From: Nocardioides allogilvus
Lineage (GTDB): Bacteria > Actinomycetota > Actinomycetes > Propionibacteriales > Nocardioidaceae
NCBI RefSeq assembly: GCF_003047285.1
Contig: NZ_PZYX01000017.1
Coordinates: forward strand, 1 to 53,915
Length of the DNA stretch: 53,915 bases
Direction: 5' to 3'
Numbering within the stretch: position 1 is the first letter of the stretch; the number at the start of each line of letters is the position of its first letter. Below the pieces are notes generated by a model that worked only from the letters and a program-made list of their open reading frames with translations, had not been told where the DNA came from and made no database searches. The position numbers and the translations under genes are program-made. Of this stretch, positions 24,770 through 32,680 are shown piece after piece.

Positions 24770-25500
24770 GAGGCAAGGTCCCCGACTCGGACGTAGATGT
24801 CCTCCAGCGAGGCCTCGTCGGGGAACCGTCGCATCGTTGCCTCGATGCTGTCGTTGTAGATGAGCTCGCCATGGTTGAGCACCCCGATCGTGGTGCACAC
24901 CTTGGAGACCTCGTTGAGCTGGTGGGTGTTCATGAACACGGTCATGCCGAGGTCGCGGTTGAGTTGGAGCACGGTCTCGCGCAGCTGTCGCACCCCCATC
25001 GGGTCCAGGCCCGAGGTGGGCTCGTCGAGGAACAGGACGTGCGGTCGGTGCACGATGGCCTGGGCGATCCCGATCCGTTGCCGCATGCCTGTGGAGAACG
25101 TGCCCACCCGGCGCTTGGCAAGATCGGCACACCCCAGGTATTCGAGGGTTTCCCGTGCAGCGGCCCGGGCGTCGGGGACGCCGGAGAGCTTGGCGAGGAA
25201 CTCCAGGTTCTCAGCGGCGCTCATGTGCCCGTACATGCGGACATCGGCCGGCAGGTAGCCGATGAGGCGGGTCACCTCGCGCCGGTCGGTGACCACGTCG
25301 TACCCGCAGATCGTTGCGGTCCCGCCCGTGGGCTCCAGCAGGGTGGTCAAGATGTTCATCGCGGTGGTCTTGCCGGCGCCGTTGTGCCCCAAGAAGCCGA
25401 AGATCTCGCCCTCCCCGATGCTCAGATCCACATCGCGCAACACCAGATCGGTGTCGTAACGGTGCTGGAGGCCCTGCAGCTCGATCACAGGTTCGCTCAT
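24766..25500 (-). CDS. ABC transporter ATP-binding protein
   Basis: 244 residues with all nucleotide-binding motifs: Walker A GHNGAGKTTAMN (about 39-50), Q-loop LIGYLPADV, signature FSTGMRQRIGIAQA, Walker B VLFLDEPTSGLD and switch His in NTHQLNEV. This is the exporter type found with NosY/Nod-like ABC-2 permeases. AAGGAAG lies 7 nt before the ATG. First gene of a four-gene coupled operon (ATPase, two permeases, lipoprotein), probably extending into the MFS and phosphoesterase genes. Confidence 0.92.
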   Translation of the reverse strand: MSEPVIELQGLQHRYDTDLVLRDVDLSIGEGEIFGFLGHNGAGKTTAMNILTTLLEPTGGTATICGYDVVTDRREVTRLIGYLPADVRMYGHMSAAENLEFLAKLSGVPDARAAARETLEYLGCADLAKRRVGTFSTGMRQRIGIAQAIVHRPHVLFLDEPTSGLDPMGVRQLRETVLQLNRDLGMTVFMNTHQLNEVSKVCTTIGVLNHGELIYNDSIEATMRRFPDEASLEDIYVRVGDLAS

Positions 25501-25569
25501 GACGTTCTTCCTTACGTGCGAGTGGATGGGTGATGGTGCGTGTCTCGGAGCAAGCCGTCCGGGCGGAGA

Positions 25570-25605
25570 GGTGGGACCCGCTGCCAGGTGGCAACGGGCC
25601 CCACC
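25570..25605 (-). terminator. Hairpin downstream of acidic repeat protein B
   Basis: GGTGGG (25570-25575) pairs with CCCACC (25600-25605), with inner CCCG/CGGG pairing. Placed 50 nt past the stop, like the hairpin after paralogue A. Confidence 0.55.
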
Positions 25606-25654
25606 GATGTACCGACGAACTGGCGACGCAGCGACCTAACGGGGGATCGGTCGG

Positions 25655-26047
25655 CTACTTGGTCTCGCCGGACTCGTCGGCGTCCTGGTGGCCGGGCTCG
25701 TTGGGGTTGACGTCCGGGCCCTGGTTCGGGCCGTCCTCGGCCTCGGCGCCCTCGGCGCCCTCGGCGCCCTCGGCGCCTTCAGCCTCGCCGGACTCGTCGG
25801 CGTCCTGGTGGCCGGGCTCGTTGGGGTTGGCGTCCGGGCCCTGGTTGGGACCGTCCTCGGCCTCCTGCGACTCCGTCTCGGTGCCCTCAGTGGCGTCGTT
25901 GACCTCGCCGTCACCGTCCGACGTCTGCACGGTCGAGGGGGCAGGGTTGGTGTCGGCCTGGGCCGCTGTGACGGCGCCGCCGAGGCCGAGAGCGGCCAGG
26001 ACAGCGGCGGTCCCGACGACCGCGGCGGTTCGGTTGAGCTTCTTCAT
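25655..26047 (-). CDS. Secreted acidic repeat protein B
   Basis: 130 residues. Signal peptide (MKKLNRTAAVVGTAAVLAAL..TAAQA), then a Thr/Glu-rich stretch and two copies of the same unit as protein A (NPNEPGHQDADESGE) with a Gly-Ala-Glu linker expanded to four near-identical GAE/EGA steps. GGAAGG lies about 9 nt upstream of the ATG. Ends in Lys where A ends in Glu. Encoded just behind the ABC operon's promoter region and ahead of the two-component system. The small length difference from A is in the linker, which suggests repeat slippage. Confidence 0.75.
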   Translation of the reverse strand: MKKLNRTAAVVGTAAVLAALGLGGAVTAAQADTNPAPSTVQTSDGDGEVNDATEGTETESQEAEDGPNQGPDANPNEPGHQDADESGEAEGAEGAEGAEGAEAEDGPNQGPDVNPNEPGHQDADESGETK

Positions 26048-26109
26048 GGGACTTCCTTCCGTAGCGGTCGCGGTTGCGACCTGTAACCCAGAGTGCGCAA
26101 GGGCGACTG

Positions 26110-26133
26110 TGAGGGTGTTGAGGAATCCTGAGG
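26110..26133 (-). promoter_or_regulatory. TGAGG iterons upstream of acidic repeat protein B
   Basis: TGAGG at 26110, 26119 and 26129, with the same 9- and 10-bp steps and the same distance to the start as before paralogue A. Flanking bases (GGTTGCGACCT, CAGAGTGC) are also conserved between the two promoters. Confidence 0.55.
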
Positions 26134-26770
26134 GTGTTCTCAGCGCCGGGGCGAGAGATCGATGGTGATCGGGGACAGCTCGTGGGAGTCGACGTCCCTT
26201 CGGAGTGGTGGATCGCGCGGAGCATCGGACAACCGCCCTCACCCAGCGGTGCCTGGGCCTGTGCGCCTGTGCCGTCACTGCGGACCGGTGTGCGCATCGC
26301 AACGGGCCGGCGGCATCATCGGCGAGGCGATCGTTTCCCGCTCCAGGTGCGCACGGCTGTCGACCTCCTCGGGGTCAGCAGCAGAAATGGAGCGTTGCCG
26401 ATCTGGTCGACCGACCAGATGCGCTCGCGTCGGCCTCGTGGAGAGGCGGACTGTACGTGGCTCATGTCCTCGCAGCCGCCCAGCCTCGAATCCAGGGAAG
26501 CGCCCAGACGTGTCCAGCGGTTGAAAACATCGCTGATCTTCGCGGCGACCTGATCCGCGTCACCCTGGGAGGGATAACGGCGCCAACCAGGACGGTCCCG
26601 TCGTAGCCACACTGCCAGACATGGGCGACCGAGGCGCCCCGGTTGCGTCGACGTCGCTGCTGGATCCCAGTGCCGGTAGCGACGCGGACGGCGTACCCGT
26701 CGCCGCTTCTCAGCATGTCCACAGTCGCGACCCGCCAAGATAGGTGCTGACAGGGAACGGAGGTCGGCCG
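26134..26770. other. 640-bp region without a recognised gene
   Basis: Lies between divergent starts. No frame on either strand shows a recognisable domain or a good ribosome binding site; the open minus-strand frames are antisense to the response regulator. A perfect 20-bp inverted repeat, ATCTGGTCGACCGACCAGAT, sits at 26401-26420. A decayed gene is possible. Confidence 0.4.
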
Positions 26771-27448
26771 GTGCGGGTACTTATGGTCGAGGACGAGGTT
26801 CGTCTCGCCGAGACGGTGCGCCGCGGACTGATCGCTGAAGGCTTCGTCGTCGACATCGTGCACGATGGCGCCGAGGGACTCGCCGAAGCGCAGGCGAGGG
26901 ACTACGACGTGATCATTCTCGATATCATGCTGCCCTCGTTGAACGGCTACGACGTGTGCCGGGGACTGCGCGAGTCTGGTGTATGGACCCCGGTGCTGAT
27001 GTTGACGGCCAAGGACGGGGAGTACGACCAGGTCGACGCCTTTGATCTCGGGGCGGACGACTACCTGACCAAACCGTTCTCCTTCGTTGTGCTGGTCGCC
27101 CGGCTCAGGGCACTGGTACGACGTGGTGCGCCGGAGCGTCCCACGGTCTTGAGGGTGGCGGACCTGACGCTCGACCCGGCGACGCGGGTGGTTCGGCGCG
27201 GCGAAACCGACCTCGACCTGACCCCACGGGAGTTCGGAGTGCTGCACTTCCTGATGCGCCACCCCGGCGAAGTGGTCTCGAAGCTGGAGATACTGCAGGG
27301 GGTGTGGGACGTGAACTACGAAGGCGACGAGAACGTCGTTGAGGTCTACGTGGGATACCTGCGCCGCAAGATCGACCAGCCCTTCGACCGCCAGTCGATC
27401 CAGACGGTCCGGGGCGTCGGCTACCGTCTGTCCGGCGCGGGGAGCTGA
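26771..27448 (+). CDS. OmpR-family response regulator
   Basis: 225 residues from GTG 26771, which lies 8 nt after GGAGG; the open frame reaches further 5' but without receiver sequence. Receiver: acidic pocket ED at 7-8, phospho-acceptor Asp 51 in IILDIMLP, Thr in LMLTAKDG, Lys in YLTKPFS. The C-terminal winged helix (about 125-222) includes LTPREFGVLHFLMRHPGEVVSK and VEVYVGYLRRKID. Paired with the histidine kinase 7 nt downstream. It may bind the TGAGG iterons before the acidic-repeat genes; this is inferred from proximity and motif type. Confidence 0.92.
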   Translation: MRVLMVEDEVRLAETVRRGLIAEGFVVDIVHDGAEGLAEAQARDYDVIILDIMLPSLNGYDVCRGLRESGVWTPVLMLTAKDGEYDQVDAFDLGADDYLTKPFSFVVLVARLRALVRRGAPERPTVLRVADLTLDPATRVVRRGETDLDLTPREFGVLHFLMRHPGEVVSKLEILQGVWDVNYEGDENVVEVYVGYLRRKIDQPFDRQSIQTVRGVGYRLSGAGS

Positions 27449-27455
27449 GCGGCCG

Positions 27456-28847
27456 ATGCGAACGAGATTCCGTGGTGTGCGGTGGCGGACCACGGTGGCG
27501 GCCACCCTGGCCGTCGCGCTGTTCCTCGCCGTTGCCGCGCTGGCCTTCGCGTTCGCGCAGCGCCAGCAGCTCGAAGGGTCCATCACCGAGGCCGCACGTG
27601 GTCAGGCCGCGGATATCGGTGCGCAGGTCGCGGAGGGCGGCGCCGGCGCTGGGCTCACCACCGGTGCAGGGGATCAGTCCCTGGTGCAGATCGTCGACGC
27701 CGCTGGCAACGTGCTCGCCGCCAGCCCGTCGGTGGAGGGAGAACCACCGGTGGTGGACGCCCGACCCGAACCGGGAACCACCACCACGGTCCGTTCCCGC
27801 GCCCTGCCGATCGGGGAGGGCGAGGAGTTCGTCGTGGTCGCCCAGGGAGTCTCAGGTCCTGACGGGCCCGTGGTGGTCCTGGTCGCGCAAAGCCTCGAGC
27901 TGGTGGGACAGTCCACCGCGGTGGTGGTCAACCTGCTGCTGATCGGCTACCCCGTGGTCCTGCTGGGGGTCGCGCTTACCTCGTACTGGCTCGCGGGCAG
28001 AGCGCTCGCGCCGGTCGAGGCCATCCGTAGCCGGGTCGCGCAGGTCCAGGGAACCTCGGAGCTGGATGCGCGGGTGCCGGTGCCTGAGGGCGACGACGAG
28101 ATCGCCCGGCTTGCCGTCACGATGAACGCAATGCTCGCCCGGCTCAAGACCGGCAGCGACCGCCAACGCCGATTCGTCGGAGACGCCTCGCATGAGCTGC
28201 GCAGCCCACTGGCCACCATCCGGGCCGCCCACGAGATCGCGGCGCTGCATCCCGAGAGCCGTGACTGGACCGCGACCAGCAGCGACGTGCTTGCCGAGCT
28301 CGACCGCCTCGACCGCCTGGTCGCGGACCTTCTCCTGCTGGCCCGCGCTGACGAGCACGGACTGAAGCTTCGATCTGTTGATGTCGACCTCGACGACCTG
28401 CTCACCCACGAGGCTGACCGACTCCGCAAGCTCGGACCCCTCAGCGTGACAGTCGCGGCGCCGCCTGTGCGCATCCACGGCGACCCCGTCCAACTGGCCC
28501 GGCTCCTGCGCAACCTGGCCGACAACGCCGCACGGCACGGCGAGACTCACGTCGATCTCAGCCTTCAGATCCGCGGCAGCAGTATCGAGGTCGCGGTCGA
28601 AGACGACGGACCGGGCATCCCAGAGGCCGACCGCGAACGGGTCTTCGAGCGCTTCGTGCGGCTGGACGAGAGCCGCGCGCGCGTGAGTGGCGGCACCGGC
28701 TTGGGGCTGGCGATCGCCCGCGAGATCAGCGTCGCGCATGGCGGCAGCCTCCGCGCCGAGGCCGGAGCGCAAGGTGCTCGCTTCGTCCTAACCCTCCCCT
28801 ACGAGGAGCACGAGACCGGCGCTGTCGGCAGTCACGCCATCCAGTGA
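27456..28847 (+). CDS. Sensor histidine kinase
   Basis: 463 residues. TM1 near 15-32 and TM2 near 160-180 enclose a sensor domain of about 125 residues; HAMP follows (LAPVEAIRSRVAQVQ). The H-box is GDASHELRSPLATIRAAHE with His about 246, the N-box LLRNLADNAARHG, then G-boxes DDGPGIPEADRERVFERF and GGTGLGLAIAREIS. The extracytoplasmic domain has no Cys or His-rich metal motif, so its signal is not obvious. Cotranscribed with the regulator. Confidence 0.92.
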   Translation: MRTRFRGVRWRTTVAATLAVALFLAVAALAFAFAQRQQLEGSITEAARGQAADIGAQVAEGGAGAGLTTGAGDQSLVQIVDAAGNVLAASPSVEGEPPVVDARPEPGTTTTVRSRALPIGEGEEFVVVAQGVSGPDGPVVVLVAQSLELVGQSTAVVVNLLLIGYPVVLLGVALTSYWLAGRALAPVEAIRSRVAQVQGTSELDARVPVPEGDDEIARLAVTMNAMLARLKTGSDRQRRFVGDASHELRSPLATIRAAHEIAALHPESRDWTATSSDVLAELDRLDRLVADLLLLARADEHGLKLRSVDVDLDDLLTHEADRLRKLGPLSVTVAAPPVRIHGDPVQLARLLRNLADNAARHGETHVDLSLQIRGSSIEVAVEDDGPGIPEADRERVFERFVRLDESRARVSGGTGLGLAIAREISVAHGGSLRAEAGAQGARFVLTLPYEEHETGAVGSHAIQ

Positions 28848-29126
28848 TGCAGGGCCCGGTCAAATGGATAGAGGACCGTGTACGAACTCAGGATTGGTGG
28901 CACGGCTCCAGGCTCGTAGCAAAGCTCAGTTCCATCACCCGCCAAGCATTGCGTAGATCTCAGCGCCGTACGCGCAGGGTGGGTCACTGGTTATGCAAAG
29001 CAAAGCAAGCACGTGGAACCGGCTGGGCCACACCACTCGCTCGCGGATGCGGCACCGGGAGGGGGCGCTCCGGCTACACCCCCCCGGATTCGTCCGGCAG
29101 CCTCGATGTCGGTAATGTTCCGGTCT
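28848..29126. other. Promoter region and 5' leader ahead of the Mn riboswitch
   Basis: About 280 bp with no supported gene. The promoter for the riboswitch transcript should lie in its right part. A short plus-strand frame overlapping the kinase stop has no domain. Confidence 0.35.
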
Positions 29127-29213
29127 GAAAGGGAGTAGTCCCCAACACCCGTGTCGACATGCTGGCCCTCGGGCCCGGCGCGAGAGGCCACCTCGGTGGC
29201 GGACGAGACTTTC
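29127..29213 (+). promoter_or_regulatory. yybP-ykoY manganese riboswitch
   Basis: The aptamer opens with GAAAGGGAGTAGTCCCC and closes with GGACGAGACTTTC, the conserved ends of yybP-ykoY RNAs (GGGGAGUAG.. and ..ACGAGACUUU). GAAAG (29127-29131) pairs with CTTTC (29209-29213) as P1, and internal GC stems fill the middle. Just downstream TTCGACCAG (29211-29219) pairs exactly with CTGGTCGAA (29245-29253), and it overlaps the P1 3' strand. Mn binding that stabilises P1 would disrupt this hairpin, a plausible expression platform. The next gene is a GDT1-type Mn exporter, a usual target of this class. Confidence 0.85.
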
Positions 29214-29311
29214 GACCAGTTGCAGACCCATTCAATGGACGCGCCTGGTCGAAGGGTCGTCCAGAGTCTGTGACACGCCCTCCGGCCAAGCCCGGAGAGG
29301 ACTCCCAACCC

Positions 29312-29893
29312 ATGTACGCGTTCCTGCTGAGCACCGCCGTGATCTTCGTGGCCGAACTCGGCGACAAGAGCCAACTGATGGCGATGACCTTCGCCGCCCG
29401 ATACCGGGTACGTGACGTGCTCATTGGCATCACCGCCGCTACAGCCATCGTTCACCTAGCCTCAGTGGGCATCGGGTACTGGGTCGGCGACGCCTTCGCC
29501 GACCAACAGCACTGGATCTCGATAGTGGCTGGCGTCGCGTTCCTTGGCTTCGCCGCGTGGACCCTCCGCGGAGACGAGCTCACCGAGGACGAGGCAGCCA
29601 AGGCACGCTCCAGCCAGGGGGCGGCGATCCTTGCCGTCGGTGTCGCTTTCTTCCTCGCCGAACTCGGGGACAAGACGATGTTGGCCACCATCACGCTGGC
29701 GACCCAGGAGGGCTGGCTCGGGACCTGGATCGGCAGCACCGTGGGGATGGTCGCCGCCGACGCCCTCGCCATCGTCGTCGGAGCCCTGCTCGGCAAGAAC
29801 CTCCCCGAACATGTCATCAAATGGGGTGCCGCCGCGCTGTTCGCCCTGTTCGGCCTGTTGCTTATCGCTGACGGTGTACGCATCCTCGTTTAG
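29312..29893 (+). CDS. TMEM165/GDT1 (UPF0016) family manganese exporter
   Basis: 193 residues with six membrane segments and the two family signatures, VAELGDKSQLM (about 13-23) and LAELGDKTMLA (about 118-128), which face each other as an inverted repeat and form the cation site. Bacterial members (MneA-like) export Mn. ATG 29312 follows GGAGAGG. The upstream Mn riboswitch gives strong support for the function: excess Mn switches on export. Confidence 0.92.
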   Translation: MYAFLLSTAVIFVAELGDKSQLMAMTFAARYRVRDVLIGITAATAIVHLASVGIGYWVGDAFADQQHWISIVAGVAFLGFAAWTLRGDELTEDEAAKARSSQGAAILAVGVAFFLAELGDKTMLATITLATQEGWLGTWIGSTVGMVAADALAIVVGALLGKNLPEHVIKWGAAALFALFGLLLIADGVRILV

Positions 29894-30215
29894 CTGGGAT
29901 CCGACGGCCGCCGCGCTCGCCGGTGTCCCGTCATGGTCTCGGTGGGACGACCCCCTGGTCATCGGCGCCGGTGGCGGGCAGCGAGATCCACGGGTCGTGG
30001 TCACAGCGCGACCATGCCCAGCATCACCCCGCAACTGGGAGCCGGACCCTGCCTACCGTCGGTCATGTCCCGATTCACGACACGCCATCGGCGAACGTCC
30101 GGACAGCCAATCGTCGGGACCACCAGTGCCTCGAGGCGATGCCCCGGATGGCGTCGAGAGGTCCCCTCGGAGCATGACTTGGCGAATCTGTCGCAACTGG
30201 CGCTATTATCGCTGC
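29894..30215. other. Intergenic region ahead of the CmtR-like operon
   Basis: About 320 bp, no supported gene. Its right end carries a TATTAT -10 box at 30204-30209, 6 nt before the next ATG. Confidence 0.45.
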
Positions 30216-30596
30216 ATGGCGATCAAAGTGGTTGGTAGCGACTCCCTCGCTGCGGGCATCGACGAAGCCGCTGCAGGGCGGGCGGCAGCGTGCCTCTTCC
30301 GTGGCATGGGCGACGCGTCGCGGGTTGCGATCCTGCGGCACCTATTGCTGGGGGAGCACAAGGTCGCCGACCTGACCGCCCACCTGGGACTGGCTCAGTC
30401 GACGGTGTCCAAGCACCTCGCGTGCCTGCGCGACTGCGGACTGGTCGAGTCGCGGCCGGTGGGACGCTCGTCGGTGTTCTCCCTGACCCACCCGGACGCC
30501 GTTCTCAAGGTGTTCGCGGCCGCCGAGGAACTGCTTGCTGCCACCGGCGACGCGGTCACGCTCTGCCCGGTCTATGGCGAGGGAGCCGCGCAGTGA
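30216..30596 (+). CDS. ArsR-family Cd/Pb sensor, CmtR-like
   Basis: 126 residues. The winged helix shows GDASRVAILRHLLLGEHKVADL and GLAQSTVSKHLACLRDCGLV. The CLRDC pair in the recognition helix plus a C-terminal Cys (TLCPVYGE) repeats the ligand layout of mycobacterial CmtR, which senses Cd and Pb with two helix Cys and one tail Cys. The ATG lies 6 nt after TATTAT, with no ribosome binding site, so the transcript is probably leaderless. First gene of a five-gene operon whose junctions all overlap (GTGA next). Confidence 0.88.
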   Translation: MAIKVVGSDSLAAGIDEAAAGRAAACLFRGMGDASRVAILRHLLLGEHKVADLTAHLGLAQSTVSKHLACLRDCGLVESRPVGRSSVFSLTHPDAVLKVFAAAEELLAATGDAVTLCPVYGEGAAQ

Positions 30597-31294
30597 GCCC
30601 CAATCTCGAGATGCCGACCTTCACCGCCGACCCCGGCCGGCGCATGCAGCTCGGCCGCCGGGCTCAGTTGCTCGCGGCCGCCTCGGTCACCTGGAACGTC
30701 GTCGAGGCCGTCATCGCGATCACCGCGGGCCTGGTCGCCGGGTCGATCGCACTGATCGGCTTCGGGCTGGACTCGGTCGTCGAGGTCAGCAGCGGCCTGA
30801 TCATCCTGTGGCAGTTCCGCCACGCCCTGCCCGAGTCGCGCGAGCGGACCGCGCTGCGGCTGATGGCGGTCTCCTTCTTCGCCCTGGCGGCCTACGTCAG
30901 CTTCGAGTCGGTGCGGGCACTGGTGACCGGCGCAGAACCCGACGCCTCGCCCGTCGGCATCGCGCTGGCGTCCCTCTCGCTCGTGGTGATGCCGTTCCTG
31001 TCCTGGGCCCAGCGGCGCACCGGACGCGAGCTCGGTTCCAACGCGGTGGTCGCCGACTCCACCCAGACGCTGCTGTGCACCTACCTGTCCGCGGTCCTGC
31101 TCGTCGGCCTGGTCCTCAACGCCACGCTCGGCTGGTCCTGGGCCGATCCCATCGCCGGGCTCGTGATCGCCGCGGTCGCGGTGAAGGAGGGCCGCGAGGC
31201 GTGGCGCGGCGAGAGCTGCTGCGCCGTACCTCCGGGCGAAGCCGCCGAGGCGGCTGTCTGCAACGACGGCTGCTGCCACGACGAGAAGCGCTGA
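30593..31294 (+). CDS. CDF-like cation transporter with Cys-rich tail
   Basis: 233 residues from the GTG that overlaps the sensor's stop by 4 nt. Six membrane segments; the sites read FGLDSVVE and VVADSTQTLLC, a CDF subgroup in which the TM2/TM5 His residues are absent and a Cys lies nearby. The C-terminus is Cys-rich (ESCCAVP, CNDGCCHDEK) and short, lacking the usual CDF cytosolic domain. Cys ligands plus the CmtR-like regulator point to Cd or Pb export. Confidence 0.85.
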   Translation: MSPNLEMPTFTADPGRRMQLGRRAQLLAAASVTWNVVEAVIAITAGLVAGSIALIGFGLDSVVEVSSGLIILWQFRHALPESRERTALRLMAVSFFALAAYVSFESVRALVTGAEPDASPVGIALASLSLVVMPFLSWAQRRTGRELGSNAVVADSTQTLLCTYLSAVLLVGLVLNATLGWSWADPIAGLVIAAVAVKEGREAWRGESCCAVPPGEAAEAAVCNDGCCHDEKR

Positions 31295-32205
31295 TGGGCG
31301 CGGGACACTCGCACGGGTCGCCAGCCGGTCACGCCGGTGGTCGCTACCGGACTCGCCTGGCCGGCGCGTTCGTCCTGGTCGCGGCCTTCTTCGTCATCGA
31401 ACTCGTCGCCGGTGTCATCTCCGGCTCGCTGGCGCTGATCTCCGATGCCGGTCACATGGCCGCTGACGTCGTTGCGCTCGGCGCCGCGCTGGTGGCCACC
31501 AAGATCGCGACCCGGCCCGACTCGACCGGTCGCCGCACCTACGGCTCCTATCGAGCTGAGGTGTTCGCCTCCGGCCTGACCGTGCTGATCATGCTCGGTG
31601 TCTCCGTCTATGTCGTGGTGGAGGCGGTCGGTCGCATCAGCGCAGCGCCGGAAGTCACCTCGAGCGCCATGCTCGTCGTCGGCGTCATCGGTCTGGCCAT
31701 CAATCTCCTCACCATGCTCCTGTTGCGCGCAGGATCGAAGGAGTCGCTCAACGTCAAGGGCGCCTACTTCGAGGTGGTCTCCGATGCGGCGGGCAGCGTC
31801 GGAGTCATCATCGCCGGGCTCCTGGTCGCCGCAACCGGCAACGGAGTCTGGGACACCATCGTCGCGCTCGGCATCGGCATCTTCGTCGCCGTCCGCGCCA
31901 TCATCCTCGGCCGCCAGATCCTGGCGGTTCTTGGCCAACACATCCCGGAAGGTATGCAATTGGACGAAGTCGTGGCGGACCTTGAGGCCGTAGCCGGGGT
32001 AGCCGACATCCACGACCTCCACATCTGGACGCTGACGTCGGGGATGAACGTCGCCACCGCTCACCTCGTGGTTGACGAGGGTGTCAACCCGCAGACCGTC
32101 CTGGTCGCGGCACAGCACGCCCTGGCCGAGCGGCACCACATCGAGCACGCCACCCTTCAGGTCGAAGCCGTCAAGGGGGTGCAGTGCCATGAGCTCGGCT
32201 GGTGA
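31294..32205 (+). CDS. CzcD-type cation diffusion facilitator
   Basis: 303 residues. N-terminal HSHGSPAGHAGG, then six membrane segments with SDAGHMAADVVAL in TM2. The TM5 site is FEVVSDAAGSVGVI, with Glu where Zn-transporting CzcD proteins usually have His. The C-terminal domain has HDLHIWTLTSGMNVATAHLVV and a closing VQCHELGW. The ATG overlaps the previous stop (TGATG). Probably exports Zn, Cd or Co together with the preceding CDF-like protein. Confidence 0.9.
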   Translation: MGAGHSHGSPAGHAGGRYRTRLAGAFVLVAAFFVIELVAGVISGSLALISDAGHMAADVVALGAALVATKIATRPDSTGRRTYGSYRAEVFASGLTVLIMLGVSVYVVVEAVGRISAAPEVTSSAMLVVGVIGLAINLLTMLLLRAGSKESLNVKGAYFEVVSDAAGSVGVIIAGLLVAATGNGVWDTIVALGIGIFVAVRAIILGRQILAVLGQHIPEGMQLDEVVADLEAVAGVADIHDLHIWTLTSGMNVATAHLVVDEGVNPQTVLVAAQHALAERHHIEHATLQVEAVKGVQCHELGW

Positions 32206-32680
32206 GCTGCGACGGGTTCCGCCGCTCGGATGGATGGCCGTCGGCCTGGTGGTTCAGAGGCTACTTCCCGATCGCCATCGGCCCAGCCGGACGTCATTGG
32301 GGCTGGCAGTGGCCGTCCTCTCGGCCAGCCTGGGGCTGCTGGGCTGGGCCGTGACCGCCTTTAGGCGCCGGCAGACGACCGTCGATCCACTCTCACCGGA
32401 GCGCGCCAGCCAGCTCGTCAGCGACGGGCCGTTCCGGGCCACCCGGAACCCGATGTACGTGGCCATGGCGGGCGTCCTCGTGGCCAGTGCACTCGCCCGG
32501 CGCTCGACCCTCGGCTTTCTCCCCGCAGCCGGGTTCGCCCTCCGCATGACCAAGGCTCAGATCGAAGCAGAGGAGCGCGCGATGGCCGACAACTTCGGCG
32601 CGGAATGGGACCGTTACGTTGCCACCACGCCCCGGTGGCTGAGCCTCCGATCGTTCCCCAGCAGGAAGCCGACTGCATGA
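32189..32680 (+). CDS. Isoprenylcysteine-methyltransferase-like membrane protein
   Basis: 163 residues, about four membrane segments. RATRNPMYVAMAGVLVA and the C-terminal IEAEERAMADNFGAEWDRYVATTPRWL are the SAM-binding signature of ICMT/PEMT-like methyltransferases. Such genes often lie in actinobacterial metal operons with unknown role. The start overlaps the CzcD gene by 17 nt and follows AAGGGGG. Confidence 0.8.
   Translation: MSSAGELRRVPPLGWMAVGLVVQRLLPDRHRPSRTSLGLAVAVLSASLGLLGWAVTAFRRRQTTVDPLSPERASQLVSDGPFRATRNPMYVAMAGVLVASALARRSTLGFLPAAGFALRMTKAQIEAEERAMADNFGAEWDRYVATTPRWLSLRSFPSRKPTA

Noticed and set aside
26462..27586. 374-codon minus-strand frame
   Set aside because: Lies mainly antisense to the response regulator and has no recognisable domain or start signal.
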